This document shows, in pieces, positions 6,486 to 12,584 of a stretch of DNA of 15,079 nt. Within the stretch, counting starts at the first letter, position 1. Every line of letters starts with the position of its first letter. Source of the stretch: Conchiformibius kuhniae DSM 17694 (lineage in GTDB: Bacteria > Pseudomonadota > Gammaproteobacteria > Burkholderiales > Neisseriaceae); assembly GCF_000428785.1 (NCBI RefSeq), contig NZ_AUAP01000031.1, positions 1 through 15,079 of the forward strand. Direction: 5' to 3'. Below the pieces are notes generated by a model. The model had not been told where the DNA came from. It was given only the letters and a program-made list of their open reading frames with translations, and did not search any database. Made by a program: the position numbers and the translations under genes.

Positions 6486-7343
6486 TTATTTCAACCAATC
6501 GCTCAAGCGTTCCAGCAGGGTTTTTTCTTTTGGCTGCGGCGCGGGCGCATCTGCGGCAACGGGCGGTGGTGGTGGCGGCGGCGGGGGCGGCGTGCGGTGT
6601 ACCGGCAATGCGCCGAAACTTTGCGATACGGGCATGATTTCCAAGCTGTTCACATTCATATGCGCGGGGCGTTGGTACAGCCACAGCACGGTTTCGGCGA
6701 TGTCGTCCGCGCTTAAAGAATCGGTGTGGCGGTACAGCGCATCGGCGCGTTCGCTGTCGCCTTTAAAGCGCACGTAGGAAAACTCCGTGCCGCCGCACAA
6801 GCCCGGCTCCACCACGCTCACGCGCACGCCCGTGCCGTGCAGGTCGGCGCGGAGGTTGAGGCTGAATTGGCGGACAAATGCCTTGCTGGCGCCGTACACA
6901 TTGCCGCCCGGATAGGGATAATTTGCGGCAATCGAGCCCAAATTGATGATGTAGCCCTTGTTCCGTGCCACCATTTGCGGCAGCACTTGGCGGGTGAGAT
7001 ACGCCAAACCGACAATATTGGTTTGAATCACGGTTTCCCAGTCGTCAAAATCCGCTTCTTGGGCGGGGTCGAGCCCGAGTGCCAAGCCCGCATTGTTCAC
7101 CAAGCAATCGATTTGGCGGAAGGCTTCGGGCAGATTGTGCAAACTGCCCAGCGCCGCGTCCACCGCGATTTTGTCGGTGAGGTCGGCTTCCAAAATTTGA
7201 AACATATCGCCCAATTGTTCTTTCAGGGCGTGCAGCTTGTCGCCGCGCCGCGCCATGCCGACAACGGGATAACCCGCTTGCACGAAACGCCGCGCCATCG
7301 CCGCGCCGAAACCCGCCGATGCGCCGGTAATCAAAATCGCCAT
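6486..7343 (-). CDS. ydfG: SDR-family NADP-dependent 3-hydroxy acid dehydrogenase (YdfG-like) with poly-proline tail
   Basis: A 285-residue protein. Residues 1-250 follow E. coli YdfG nearly throughout: TGASAGFG (6-13, cofactor loop), NNAG (83-86), Ser137, Tyr150 and Lys154 (YGASK), VRQFSLNLRADLHGT, and the ending MPVSQSFGALPVHR. YdfG reduces malonic semialdehyde and oxidises L-allo-threonine/serine-type hydroxy acids with NADP. E. coli YdfG stops at that HR(Q). Here a 35-residue extension follows: ten consecutive prolines (252-261), an Ala/Pro linker, and a charged helix-like end TLLERLSDWLK. The proline codons are mixed CCG/CCC/CCA at 6561-6590. The start has AAAGGA upstream. It heads the operon with ispF and rpiA. 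Confidence 0.93.
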   Translation of the reverse strand: MAILITGASAGFGAAMARRFVQAGYPVVGMARRGDKLHALKEQLGDMFQILEADLTDKIAVDAALGSLHNLPEAFRQIDCLVNNAGLALGLDPAQEADFDDWETVIQTNIVGLAYLTRQVLPQMVARNKGYIINLGSIAANYPYPGGNVYGASKAFVRQFSLNLRADLHGTGVRVSVVEPGLCGGTEFSYVRFKGDSERADALYRHTDSLSADDIAETVLWLYQRPAHMNVNSLEIMPVSQSFGALPVHRTPPPPPPPPPPVAADAPAPQPKEKTLLERLSDWLK

Positions 7344-7376
7344 AATCGTGTCCTTTGCAGATGGAAAAACCGTGCA

Positions 7377-7385
7377 ATCATAACA
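7377..7385 (-). promoter_or_regulatory. candidate extended -10 promoter of ydfG-ispF-rpiA
   Basis: On the minus strand TGT-TATGAT stands about 35 bases before the ydfG start. TTAAAC, a poor -35, lies 17 bases further upstream. It drives away from the cycP promoter in the same 162-base divergent gap. Confidence 0.45.
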
Positions 7386-7460
7386 CCATCAAGGGCAAAG
7401 TTTAAGCCGTTTGTGCAGACACGGCGCGGTGCGTGATGTGTCGTCCTGCGGATTAAAACA

Positions 7461-7469
7461 TGGTAAGAT
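7461..7469 (+). promoter_or_regulatory. candidate extended -10 promoter of the cytochrome c' gene
   Basis: TGG-TAAGAT stands 36 bases before ATG 7506, with only a weak -35-like hexamer (TCGTCC, 7441-7446). I see no clear FNR or NsrR box, though a nitric-oxide response would be expected from the gene's likely function. Confidence 0.4.
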
Positions 7470-7505
7470 AAACGCTTTCACAACAAGAACACGGAAACAC
7501 AAACC

Positions 7506-8042
7506 ATGAACCCGAAACGATATTGGCTTGTGCCGTTGGCCGCGCTGCTGCTGGGCGCGTGCGGCGGCGGCGCGTCCGAAGCGGCGCAAGAGCAAAACAA
7601 CGCTTCCGCACCCGCCGCTTCGGTGGTGGAAACGGGCGGCGCGTCCGGTCAAACCTTTGCCAAAGGCAAGGGCGACATTTCCAAAGAGCGCAGCGCCACA
7701 TTCAAAGCCATGATGCCCGCGTTTTCCGGCATGCGCAAAATGGCAAACGGCGATGACGCCTTTGATGCGGACAAATTCAAAGAACTCGCCGCCGCCTTTG
7801 CTCAAGATGCGCGTGTGCCGTTCGAGCATTTTCAAAACGACCCGAACGGCAACGGCCGTGCCTTGTCTGCCGTGTGGTTGCAGCCGGAAGCCTTTGCCGG
7901 ACAGCGCGACAAATTTTTGGAAGCGGTGGACGCGCTGAATCAAGCAGCGCAAAGCGGCAAGCTGGAAGACATCAAAGCCGCATTCGAGCCTGTGGGCGCA
8001 TCGTGCCAAAGCTGCCATGATGCCTTCCGCGCCGAAGAATAA
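7506..8042 (+). CDS. cycP: Cytochrome c', predicted lipoprotein
   Basis: A 178-residue periplasm-facing haem protein. The signal ends in LLLGAC, so Cys19 is probably lipidated. A low-complexity Ala/Gly/Gln linker follows to about residue 50. The rest is the helical cytochrome c' fold: SKERSATFKAMMPAFSGMRKM, a middle FEHFQNDPNGNGRALSAVW section, and the C-terminal CQSCH haem site (Cys167, Cys170, His171) followed by DAFRAEE. A C-terminal CxxCH is diagnostic for class II cytochromes. Cytochrome c' binds NO at its five-coordinate haem and protects against nitrosative stress; Neisseria carry a lipid-modified form. The gene is monocistronic between its own promoter and terminator. Confidence 0.92.
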   Translation: MNPKRYWLVPLAALLLGACGGGASEAAQEQNNASAPAASVVETGGASGQTFAKGKGDISKERSATFKAMMPAFSGMRKMANGDDAFDADKFKELAAAFAQDARVPFEHFQNDPNGNGRALSAVWLQPEAFAGQRDKFLEAVDALNQAAQSGKLEDIKAAFEPVGASCQSCHDAFRAEE

Positions 8043-8058
8043 GGTTTTGCCCGTCCGT

Positions 8059-8091
8059 CCGTCCGCAAGTATTTTTGCGGACGGATTTTTT
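8059..8091 (+). terminator. rho-independent terminator after cycP
   Basis: An 11-bp stem, TCCGTCCGCAA (8059-8069) with TTGCGGACGGA (8076-8086), has a 6-base loop followed by a T run starting at 8087. It ends cycP before the ffh promoter. Confidence 0.9.
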
Positions 8092-8109
8092 ATGCCCTTG
8101 AAGCCGTTG

Positions 8110-8118
8110 TGTTAAAAT
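8110..8118 (+). promoter_or_regulatory. candidate extended -10 promoter of ffh
   Basis: TGT-TAAAAT lies 35 bases before ATG 8154. The -35 region (TTATGC, 8090-8095) is weak and abuts the cycP terminator. Confidence 0.45.
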
Positions 8119-8153
8119 GCCGCACAATTTACCCCCACGCGGAGAAATGCGCC

Positions 8154-9530
8154 ATGCTCGACAATTTAACCAACCGTTTCAGTAAAATTTTCAAAAACAT
8201 ACGCGGCAACGCCGTCCTCACCGAAGACAACATCAAAGCCGCCTTGCGCGAAGTGCGCCTTGCGCTGCTGGAGGCGGACGTTGCCCTGCCGGTGGTCAAA
8301 GATTTTGTCAATCAAATCAAAGAACGCGCGCTCGGACACGAAGTCGCCGACAATCTGACCCCCGACCAAGCCTTTTTCGGCATCGTCAATGAAGCCCTGA
8401 TTGAGCTGATGGGCAAACAAAACAGCGCCTTAAACCTGGCCGCCGTGCCGCCTGCGGTGATTTTGATGGCGGGTTTGCAGGGCGCGGGCAAAACCACCAC
8501 GGTCGGCAAACTGGCGCGGCTGTTGAAAGAACAGGACAAGAAAAAGAAAATCCTCACCGTATCGGCAGACGTGTACCGCCCTGCCGCAATTGAGCAGCTT
8601 AAATTATTGGCGCAACAGGTAAATGTGGATTTTTTTCCGTCCGACCCCGCGCAAAAACCGGTGGAAATCATCCGCGCCGCGCAGGATTACGCCAAAAAGC
8701 ATTTTTATGACGTGCTGATGGTGGACACGGCGGGACGTTTGGCGATTGACGAAGAAATGATGTCGGAAATCAAAATCCTGCACGCCGAATTAAAACCGGT
8801 GGAAACCCTGTTTGTGGTGGACGCGATGTTGGGTCAGGACGCGGTAAACACCGCCAAAGCCTTTGACGAAGCCCTGCCGCTCACCGGCGTGATTCTCACC
8901 AAAATGGACGGCGATTCGCGCGGCGGTGCGGCTTTGTCGGTGCGGCAGGTAACGGGCAAACCGATTAAATTTATCGGCGTCGGCGAAAAAGTGAACGGTT
9001 TGGAGCCGTTCCACCCCGACCGCATCGCCGGCCGCATTCTCGGCATGGGCGATGTGATGACCCTGATTGAGGACGTGCAAAAGGGCATTGACGAAGACGT
9101 TGCCGCGCAGATGGCGAAAAAGCTGAACAAGGGCAAGTCGTTTGATTTAAATGATTTTAAAGCGCAAATCCAGCAGATGAGAAACATGGGCGGTTTTGAA
9201 AACCTGTTGTCCAAAATGCCGGGCGAGTTGGGTCAGCTTTCCAAACAAATCCCCGAAGGCACGGCGGAAAAGGCGATGGGGCATGTGGAAGCCATCATCA
9301 ATTCCATGACGCCGAAAGAACGTGCCAATCCCGCGCTGCTCAAGGCCAGCCGCAAACGGCGCATTGCGGCGGGCGCGGGCGTGACCGTGCAGGAGGTGAA
9401 CAAAATGCTCAAGCAGTTTGAGCAGTCGCAGCAGGTCATCAAGATGTTTAGCGGGCGCAATATGACCAAGCTGATGCGGATGGCAAAGGGCATGAAAGGC
9501 ATGTTCCCAAACGGGAAAATGCCGTTTTAG
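8154..9530 (+). CDS. ffh: Signal recognition particle protein Ffh (SRP54)
   Basis: A 458-residue GTPase that binds 4.5S RNA and signal sequences and delivers ribosomes to FtsY at the inner membrane. The N domain (1 to ~95) starts MLDNLTNRFSKIFKNIRG. The G domain follows, with P-loop GLQGAGKTTT (107-116), DTAGRLAIDEEMM and TKMDGDSRGGAAL. The M domain (from ~300) is methionine-rich and carries the RNA-binding KASRKRRIAAGAG stretch and the end MTKLMRMAKGMKGMFPNGKMPF. ATG 8154 is chosen for the conserved N-terminus, with GGAG nine bases before it; the frame is open to 8109 without similarity. The length is normal. Confidence 0.97.
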   Translation: MLDNLTNRFSKIFKNIRGNAVLTEDNIKAALREVRLALLEADVALPVVKDFVNQIKERALGHEVADNLTPDQAFFGIVNEALIELMGKQNSALNLAAVPPAVILMAGLQGAGKTTTVGKLARLLKEQDKKKKILTVSADVYRPAAIEQLKLLAQQVNVDFFPSDPAQKPVEIIRAAQDYAKKHFYDVLMVDTAGRLAIDEEMMSEIKILHAELKPVETLFVVDAMLGQDAVNTAKAFDEALPLTGVILTKMDGDSRGGAALSVRQVTGKPIKFIGVGEKVNGLEPFHPDRIAGRILGMGDVMTLIEDVQKGIDEDVAAQMAKKLNKGKSFDLNDFKAQIQQMRNMGGFENLLSKMPGELGQLSKQIPEGTAEKAMGHVEAIINSMTPKERANPALLKASRKRRIAAGAGVTVQEVNKMLKQFEQSQQVIKMFSGRNMTKLMRMAKGMKGMFPNGKMPF

Positions 9531-9647
9531 CGGTGTTTCGCGCCCGTGCGCGGATTTTGGCGGCACAATTTCAATGATGATGTGTTTTGGGGGGGGGCGT
9601 CATCAATTGACTGAAAACCACTGCACCGTCATTCCCGCGCAGGTGTG

Positions 9648-9732
9648 GCTTGGGTTGGCGCGAAGCGCAAACCCAACAAAATCCATAAATTTTCGGAAAA
9701 ATGTTGGGTTTTCATTTCGTTTCAACCCAAGC
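9648..9732. repeat. nested GTTGGGTT inverted repeats
   Basis: GCTTGGGTTG (9648-9657) is the inverted partner of CAACCCAAGC (9723-9732). Inside it AAACCCAAC (9669-9677) pairs with GTTGGGTTT (9703-9711). The block begins in the middle of a dRS3 motif at about 9644, as though inserted there. Confidence 0.7.
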
Positions 9733-9743
9733 TACGCTTGCTG

Positions 9744-9855
9744 CACCGTCATTCCCGCGAATGCGGGAATCCAAAACAAATTTCAAAAAGCATTGACAAA
9801 ACATTGCTTCACAAACATCAGGCAGTGGATTCCCGCATTCGCGGGAATGACGGTG
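9744..9855. repeat. NIME-like unit: 54-base core between perfect 29-bp inverted dRS3 repeats
   Basis: The arms 9744-9772 and 9827-9855 are perfect inverted copies over 29 bases. Each contains a complete 20-base dRS3: ATTCCCGCGAATGCGGGAAT at 9751-9770 and its inverse at 9829-9848. The core 9773-9826 is AT-rich. This is the organisation known from Neisseria, where dRS3 pairs flank RS cores and serve as recombination and filamentous phage integration sites. Confidence 0.85.
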
Positions 9856-9886
9856 GCGTGTTTTTTCGGCTAATTGATGGCGCACG

Positions 9887-10678
9887 CTAATGCGTATGAC
9901 CGGGTTTGCCTTCAAACCATTTGCTGTGCAAACGTTGGTAGGTGCCGTCCGCACGGGCTTGCGCCAGCCCTTTGTTCAGTTTGTCGAGCAGGGGTTTGTT
10001 GCCTTTTTGTACCAGAAAAACATAGTGTTCGCGTGGGCGGTTGAGGTTGTCGAGCAAAACCAGTTTTTCTTCGGGGTATTCTTGGGCGTAGTGGCGCAGA
10101 CTGGCTTCGTCGCCCAAAACGGCATCGGCGCGTCCGGTCATCAGGTCTTTGAATGCCAGCCACAGGGTCGGGTGGACGCTGTAGTTGTCTTCGCCCAATA
10201 CGGTTTTGACCAGCCCTTCGGCAACGGTTTGACCTTTGACCGCGATGCGTTTGCCCGCCATGCCGCCCAAGCCGTTGATGCCCGTGCCTTCGCGCACCAG
10301 AAACACGGTGCCGCTTTCCATATACGGCTCGGTGGCTTCAAAACGGATTTTGCGCTCGTCGTTCAGGTAGATGCCGCTTGCCACGATGTCTGCCTGTTTG
10401 CCCGCCAATGCTTCAAACATGCCCGACCGCGAGTGTGCTTCAAACTGTACGTCAAAGCCGTGTTGGGCGCCGATGGCTTTGAGCAGCTCGTAGTCGAAGC
10501 CGTCTATCGTGCCGTTGGGGCCTTGTACGGTAAACGGCAGGTCGATTTCCGCCGCCACGCGGTAAACTGTTTGTTTGTCGGCGGCGGTGGCGGAAGCGGC
10601 GGCGGCAGATTCGGCGGCATCGCCGCAGCCGCACAGCAGTCCGAGCGTACACATCAGCGACAACAGGGTTTTTTTCAT
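9887..10678 (-). CDS. Amino-acid ABC transporter substrate-binding lipoprotein (SBP_bac_3 family)
   Basis: A 263-residue periplasmic binding protein. The signal peptide ends in LLCGC with Cys18 lipidated, followed by an Ala-rich linker (22-33). Solute-binding family 3 marks are YRVAAEIDLPF, NGTIDGFDYELLKAI (the usual G-F-D-x-D/E motif), RSGMFEALAGKQADIVASG, NDERKIRFEATEPY, GKRIAVKGQTVAEG and the closing ARADGTYQRLHSKWF. It probably binds a polar amino acid; the exact ligand cannot be told. AAGGAG precedes ATG 10678. No permease or ATPase gene is adjacent, so it is an orphan. The stop codon TAG (9889-9887) coincides with the first bases of the repeat island, which may have replaced the original 3' end (GKPGHTH). 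Confidence 0.92.
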   Translation of the reverse strand: MKKTLLSLMCTLGLLCGCGDAAESAAAASATAADKQTVYRVAAEIDLPFTVQGPNGTIDGFDYELLKAIGAQHGFDVQFEAHSRSGMFEALAGKQADIVASGIYLNDERKIRFEATEPYMESGTVFLVREGTGINGLGGMAGKRIAVKGQTVAEGLVKTVLGEDNYSVHPTLWLAFKDLMTGRADAVLGDEASLRHYAQEYPEEKLVLLDNLNRPREHYVFLVQKGNKPLLDKLNKGLAQARADGTYQRLHSKWFEGKPGHTH

Positions 10679-10744
10679 TTGGGTGCTTCTCCTTGATTAT
10701 TGATTATTGGGCTGCGCCTTTGGCGGCGTTAAAATAAACTTTTG

Positions 10745-10771
10745 TTCGGGCAGGGCGGCAGCCCGTCCGAA
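10745..10771. promoter_or_regulatory. imperfect dyad in the divergent gap 10679-10851
   Basis: TTCGG (10745-10749) pairs with CCGAA (10767-10771), with GGGC/GCCC inside (10753-10756/10761-10764), centred between the divergently transcribed binding-protein and GAF-like genes. It could be an operator or an RNA hairpin. TATTAT at 10785-10790 is a possible -10 for the plus-strand gene. A double TGATTAT (10694-10707) lies in the leader of the minus-strand gene. Confidence 0.3.
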
Positions 10772-10851
10772 TCAGGGCAAAGCATATTATTGTATCGTGT
10801 TCGCCCTTGCCCGACAAACGGGACGGCGGCACGGCGAAAGGAAAAAACATC

Positions 10852-11529
10852 ATGTCCGAAATCATCAAAGACTATTTGCAAACACAGGGCTTGCGCCTGA
10901 ACGCCGATGATGTGGCGGTGGCGTATGCGACGGCGCGGGCGGTGATGAGCGCCGAACGGGCGGTTGTGGAACACGGCGTGTTGTGGCGCGGCGGGGCAAC
11001 GGTGCGCTTGGTTGATTATCTAGTTGAAAATAAAGAAAATACCGAGCATTTGAAACAAATTTTCATCGCTTTGGACGCCTCGTGTGAACGGCAGCGCGTG
11101 CAAAGTGCCGCCGTGTACCGCCTGTTGCCCGAACAAGGGCTGTTGCTGTGTGTGGCGCAACAGGGCAAACCGCTCGAACCGGCACTGCCCGCAGACGAAG
11201 CGCACGCCCAAACCCATCTGGCGGCACGTACCGCCCAAACCGGTTGGCTCAACCGTGCCGGCGACACCGCCCGTTGGCTCGACAACGGCAGCCTGAACGG
11301 CGCGCACAACCGCCGCAGCGCCGCCCAAACCTGTTTGCCCCTGTGCGCGACAGACGGGCGCGTGTGGGGCGTACTCCACATCGAATACGCCCGCACCGGC
11401 GATGACGGCGACCACGCCCTGTGTACATGGGTCGGCTTGGCATTGGCACTGCACGGCGCGGTGTCCGCATTGCAGACCTGCGCGGAATTGTCGGGTACAA
11501 TCGCCCCTTTGCCCGCCACCCGCACATGA
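10852..11529 (+). CDS. GAF-like domain protein of unknown function, coupled to ribA
   Basis: A 225-residue soluble protein. I do not recognise a named gene. Residues ~84-205 look like a GAF small-molecule-sensing domain: SAAVYRLLPEQGLLLCVAQQG, a helix AARTAQTGWLNR, then CLPLCATDGRVWGVLHIEYA and a closing hydrophobic helix. The first 80 residues are helical, with a possible dimerising segment. There is no output domain, signal peptide or membrane segment. ATG 10852 has AAAGGA upstream. The last codon overlaps ribA in ATGA (11526-11529), so ribA translation is probably coupled to it. CGGCAGCCTGAA at 11286-11297 is one base from a Kingella-type uptake sequence. A role in sensing flavin or purine state is possible but only suggested by context. 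Confidence 0.7.
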   Translation: MSEIIKDYLQTQGLRLNADDVAVAYATARAVMSAERAVVEHGVLWRGGATVRLVDYLVENKENTEHLKQIFIALDASCERQRVQSAAVYRLLPEQGLLLCVAQQGKPLEPALPADEAHAQTHLAARTAQTGWLNRAGDTARWLDNGSLNGAHNRRSAAQTCLPLCATDGRVWGVLHIEYARTGDDGDHALCTWVGLALALHGAVSALQTCAELSGTIAPLPATRT

Positions 11530-12119
11530 ATCCGCTCACCCACACCGCCCGATGCCGTCTGCCCACCGAATACGGACTGTTTACCCTGCACGGCTTCCAA
11601 CAGCCGGACGGGCGCGAACACCTTGCCATCGTCATGGGCGACGTGACAGACGGCGCGCCCGTCCTGTCGCGCATCCATTCCGAATGCCTGACCGGCGACG
11701 CCCTGTTTTCGCGCAAATGCGACTGCGGCCCGCAACTGCAAGCGGCAATGCAAGCCGTACAAACCGAAGGACGCGGCGTCATCGTTTACCTGCGCCAAGA
11801 AGGGCGCGGCATCGGACTCATCAACAAAATCCGCGCCTACGCCCTGCAAGACACCGGCTTGGACACCGTAGAAGCGAATATGGCACTGGGCTTGCCCGTT
11901 GACGCCCGCGACTTCACCCTTGCCAAACACATCTACGACCACTTGGGCATCGGCAGCGTCAAACTGCTCACCAACAACCCCGACAAACTGCAAACCCTGC
12001 GCGATTGCGGCATCAACGTGGTCGGGCGCATTCCCCTGCACGTGGGCGCCAACCCCCACAACCAAGCCTACCTCAACACCAAAGCCGAAAAACTGCGCCA
12101 CATGCTGCCGAAAACCTGA
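11526..12119 (+). CDS. ribA: GTP cyclohydrolase II
   Basis: A 197-residue zinc enzyme that opens GTP to 2,5-diamino-6-ribosylamino-4-pyrimidinone 5'-phosphate, formate and pyrophosphate, the first step of riboflavin synthesis. It resembles E. coli RibA along its whole length (196 aa). The zinc ligands are in HSECLTGDALFSRKCDCG (three Cys), and the GTP/catalytic segments in YLRQEGRGIGL, NKIRAYALQD and LLTNNPDKL. It is the stand-alone form, with no RibB domain attached. The start overlaps the GAF-like gene by four bases (ATGA). No FMN riboswitch is seen upstream, and no other rib gene is adjacent. Confidence 0.96.
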   Translation: MNPLTHTARCRLPTEYGLFTLHGFQQPDGREHLAIVMGDVTDGAPVLSRIHSECLTGDALFSRKCDCGPQLQAAMQAVQTEGRGVIVYLRQEGRGIGLINKIRAYALQDTGLDTVEANMALGLPVDARDFTLAKHIYDHLGIGSVKLLTNNPDKLQTLRDCGINVVGRIPLHVGANPHNQAYLNTKAEKLRHMLPKT

Positions 12120-12162
12120 AACTATTTTTCAATAAAAATCATCAAACTGATTTTTCAGCGTG

Positions 12163-12194
12163 CCAATTCCCTTGCCAAACGCAGGCAAAATTGG
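12163..12194 (+). promoter_or_regulatory. bulged hairpin after ribA, overlapping the tRNA promoter
   Basis: CCAATT-CCC-TTGCC (12163-12176) pairs with GGCAA-AATTGG (12184-12194), giving 11 base pairs with a CCC bulge and a 7-base loop. The T-poor sequence after it (TTTAAT) makes a weak terminator for ribA at best. It overlaps the -35 of the tRNA promoter and could serve as an operator. Confidence 0.4.
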
Positions 12195-12200
12195 TTTAAT
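12172..12200 (+). promoter_or_regulatory. promoter of the tRNA-Val/tRNA-Asp unit
   Basis: TTGCCA (12172-12177), a 17-base spacer, then TTTAAT (12195-12200); each hexamer has five of six consensus bases. TGG before the -10 adds an extended element. The start point would be about 12207, some 20 bases before the tRNA-Val gene. It is the strongest sigma-70 promoter in the window. Confidence 0.7.
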
Positions 12201-12225
12201 AACGTCTTTCGCTGCTGCGAAACAC

Positions 12226-12301
12226 GGGTGATTAGCTCAGTTGGTAGAGCGTCTGCCTTACAAGCAGCATGTCGGCGGTTCGACTCCGTCATCACCCACC
12301 A
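12226..12301 (+). tRNA. tRNA-Val (anticodon TAC)
   Basis: A 76-base cloverleaf with encoded CCA. The acceptor GGGTGAT (12226-12232) pairs with ATCACCC (12291-12297). The D arm is AGCTCAGTTGGTAGAGC, the anticodon loop CTTACAA gives TAC, and the T arm contains GGTTCGACTCC. It precedes tRNA-Asp by 35 bases, probably on one transcript. Confidence 0.96.
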
Positions 12302-12336
12302 AGTTTCTCGGTTTGCCGCATTGCGGTAACCGTTGC

Positions 12337-12413
12337 GCGGTGGTAGCTCAGTTGGTTAGAGTACCGGCCTGTCACGCCGGTGGTCGCGGGTTCGAGCCCC
12401 GTCCACCGCGCCA
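12337..12413 (+). tRNA. tRNA-Asp (anticodon GTC)
   Basis: A 77-base cloverleaf with encoded CCA. The acceptor GCGGTGG (12337-12343) pairs with CCACCGC (12403-12409). The anticodon loop CTGTCAC gives GTC, and the T arm is GCGGGTTCGAGCCCCGT. The discriminator base is G, as expected for tRNA-Asp. Confidence 0.96.
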
Positions 12414-12419
12414 CATCAC

Positions 12420-12452
12420 AAAATCCCTTGATGACCCGTCAAGGGATTTTTT
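12420..12452 (+). terminator. rho-independent terminator of the tRNA unit
   Basis: AAAATCCCTTGA (12420-12431) pairs with TCAAGGGATTTT (12439-12450) over a 7-base loop and ends in a T run. It lies 7 bases after tRNA-Asp. Confidence 0.9.
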
Positions 12453-12584
12453 CCGTTTGCGGAATCGCGGGCGCGGCTGGTATGATGCGCCTTGCGCTGC
12501 CCGTGCGCCGCTTGAATCGGGCGGGGCATCGGCTCCGTGTGTCGGCGCATAAAGGCACGCCCGCAACCACACAAAGGAATTTCA

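Larger units (their letters stand above)
9589..9889. mobile_element. composite repeat island with inverted dRS3-containing ends
   Basis: A ~300-base non-coding island lies between ffh and the binding-protein gene. Its left end (from 9595, GGGCGTCATCAATTGAC) and its right end read on the minus strand (from 9889, TAGCGTGCGCCATCAATT) are versions of one sequence, which leads at both ends into CACCGTCATTCCCGCG. The same sequence occurs at 14743-14792. Inside are a truncated dRS3 (9631-9643), a nested GTTGGGTT inverted-repeat block (9648-9732) and a NIME-like unit (9744-9855). There is no transposase, so it is a non-autonomous or scarred element, built like the neisserial intergenic mosaic elements. 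Short frames across it look spurious. Confidence 0.75.

Noticed and set aside
9595..9884. CRISPR-like array
   Set aside because: Repeats are inverted and mosaic with unequal spacing, only two or three copies, and no cas genes; they are dRS3/NIME elements.
9574..9890. small plus-strand proteins across the repeat island
   Set aside because: The frames consist of dRS3 and GTTGGGTT repeat translation (e.g. HSRECGNP), a well-known false ORF signature of such repeats.
11460..11525. riboswitch upstream of ribA
   Set aside because: There is no untranslated leader: ribA starts within the previous gene's stop codon.
11552..11563. ATGCCGTCTG as a Neisseria-type uptake sequence
   Set aside because: The last two bases differ (CC instead of AA) and the site lies in the conserved start of ribA, so it is probably chance.
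11016..12101. 361-codon minus-strand frame across the GAF-like gene and ribA
   Set aside because: ribA is unmistakable on the plus strand; the antisense product has no recognisable domain.
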